Assembly: GCA_000504425.1 (NCBI GenBank) | Contig: KI632513.1 | Location: forward strand, 137,130 to 201,129 | DNA from: Rhodopseudomonas palustris JSC-3b | Lineage (GTDB): Bacteria > Pseudomonadota > Alphaproteobacteria > Rhizobiales > Xanthobacteraceae | Direction: 5' to 3' | Length of the DNA: 64,000 nucleotides | Shown here: one piece after another, positions 63,678 through 64,000 of the stretch | Position numbering within the stretch: the stretch's first letter is position 1 | How the letters are laid out: each line of letters opens with the position of its first letter | The notes under the pieces: model-generated | The model's input: the letters and a program-made list of their open reading frames with translations, nothing else | What the model was told of the DNA's origin: nothing | The model's database searches: none | Translations under genes and position numbers: made by a program

Positions 63678-64000
63678 GTGGTTCGACTGGGCTTCATCAT
63701 CGGCTTGTTGGCGATCATCGGCGGGCTGCTGTCGGGATTGGCGGCGCACCGCGTCTATGATCAGGAGCTGGCCATCGATCGCATCGCATTGTCGCGGGCC
63801 ATCGATATTCACGCCAGCCTGGTGCAGGACCGGCTCACCGAGCGCGAATTGCTGGGCCGTGTCGCGTCGGGCCTGTTCCGTACGCCTTCGGTGCTGCGCG
63901 CCGACATGCTCGAGCCGCTGCGCAGTGCGATCTATGCCTTCAAGACCGATTTCGTCTCGGCCGGCTGGGTGCTGCGGCTGCGGCCCGATGAGATTGCCGA
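63678..64000 (+). CDS. N-terminal part of a membrane sensor protein (CHASE-like), cut by window end
   Basis: 107 codons are visible from GTG 63678; an in-frame TGA at 63666 rules out a longer start. One membrane helix (LGFIIGLLAIIGGLLSGLAA), then a presumably periplasmic stretch with RAIDIHASLVQDRLTERELL and DFVSAGWVLRLRPDE. This looks like the start of a CHASE sensor domain, usually joined to a histidine kinase or diguanylate cyclase. The output domain lies outside the window. Confidence 0.65.
   Translation, partial: MVRLGFIIGLLAIIGGLLSGLAAHRVYDQELAIDRIALSRAIDIHASLVQDRLTERELLGRVASGLFRTPSVLRADMLEPLRSAIYAFKTDFVSAGWVLRLRPDEIA

Overview
The window is high-GC alphaproteobacterial chromosome. It most resembles Rhodopseudomonas palustris or a close Bradyrhizobium-type relative. 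The evidence is gene content and order: fixL, fixJ, a lone receiver gene and fixK2 in a row; a second complex I (nuo) operon beside them; and an AadR/FNR regulator of the length known from R. palustris. A TrcR (DUF1013) protein, an MbfA with an Irr-type operator and Bradyrhizobium-like REP sequences fit the same group. The species call is inferred from remembered gene order and motifs, not from a search.

Layout. 1-654: right end of an IS4-type element lying against a truncated REP copy. 0.7-5.7 kb: secreted esterase-like/phytase-family protein, the iron exporter MbfA, and an aldo/keto reductase-YbaK pair with an EamA transporter. 5.9-10 kb: tightly overlapping operon of AMP/thymidine phosphorylase, PRPP synthetase and beta-CASP nuclease. 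10.4-25.2 kb: mainly housekeeping genes (purA, trcR, ispH-thrB-rnhA, peroxiredoxin, fadD, a DD-carboxypeptidase, an NdvA-type exporter) with a REP-rich island at 13.4-13.8 kb. 25.6-39.8 kb: complete nuoA-N operon of the E. coli type (fused nuoCD, NuoG with the N7 cluster motif). 39.9-45.3 kb: metY, then fixK2, receiver gene, fixJ and fixL, all on the minus strand. 45.4-52.3 kb: CBS-BON and CBS proteins, two tandem universal stress proteins, a PHA synthase and an APH-kinase fusion. 52.4-59 kb: Pat-like acyl-CoA synthetase/acetyltransferase and an Mla-type lipid ABC transporter. 59-64 kb: small cytochrome c divergent from aadR, a cyclic-nucleotide-gated K+ channel, a histone-H1-like DNA-binding protein, and the start of a membrane sensor.

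How it fits together. The clearest theme is oxygen control. FixL-FixJ should drive fixK2; a near-consensus FixJ box lies upstream of fixK2. Five exact FNR/FixK palindromes (TTGAY-N4-RTCAA) and one 9/10 match lie between genes. They precede the nuo operon, the CBS-BON gene, the lone CBS gene/kinase pair, the Mla operon/small-protein pair, the cytochrome c/aadR pair and the phosphorylase operon. In most cases the spacing gives a sensible class-II promoter. The window therefore looks like a micro-oxic/anaerobic regulon packed around its own regulators.

Most unusual features: a nine-unit five-residue repeat inserted in the first PAS domain of FixL; the FixK-box-preceded AMP-phosphorylase/PRPP-synthetase/beta-CASP operon; apparent non-standard starts for nuoJ (CTG) and possibly the APH-kinase fusion (ATC); and the IS end joined to half a REP. 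I saw no tRNA, rRNA or CRISPR.
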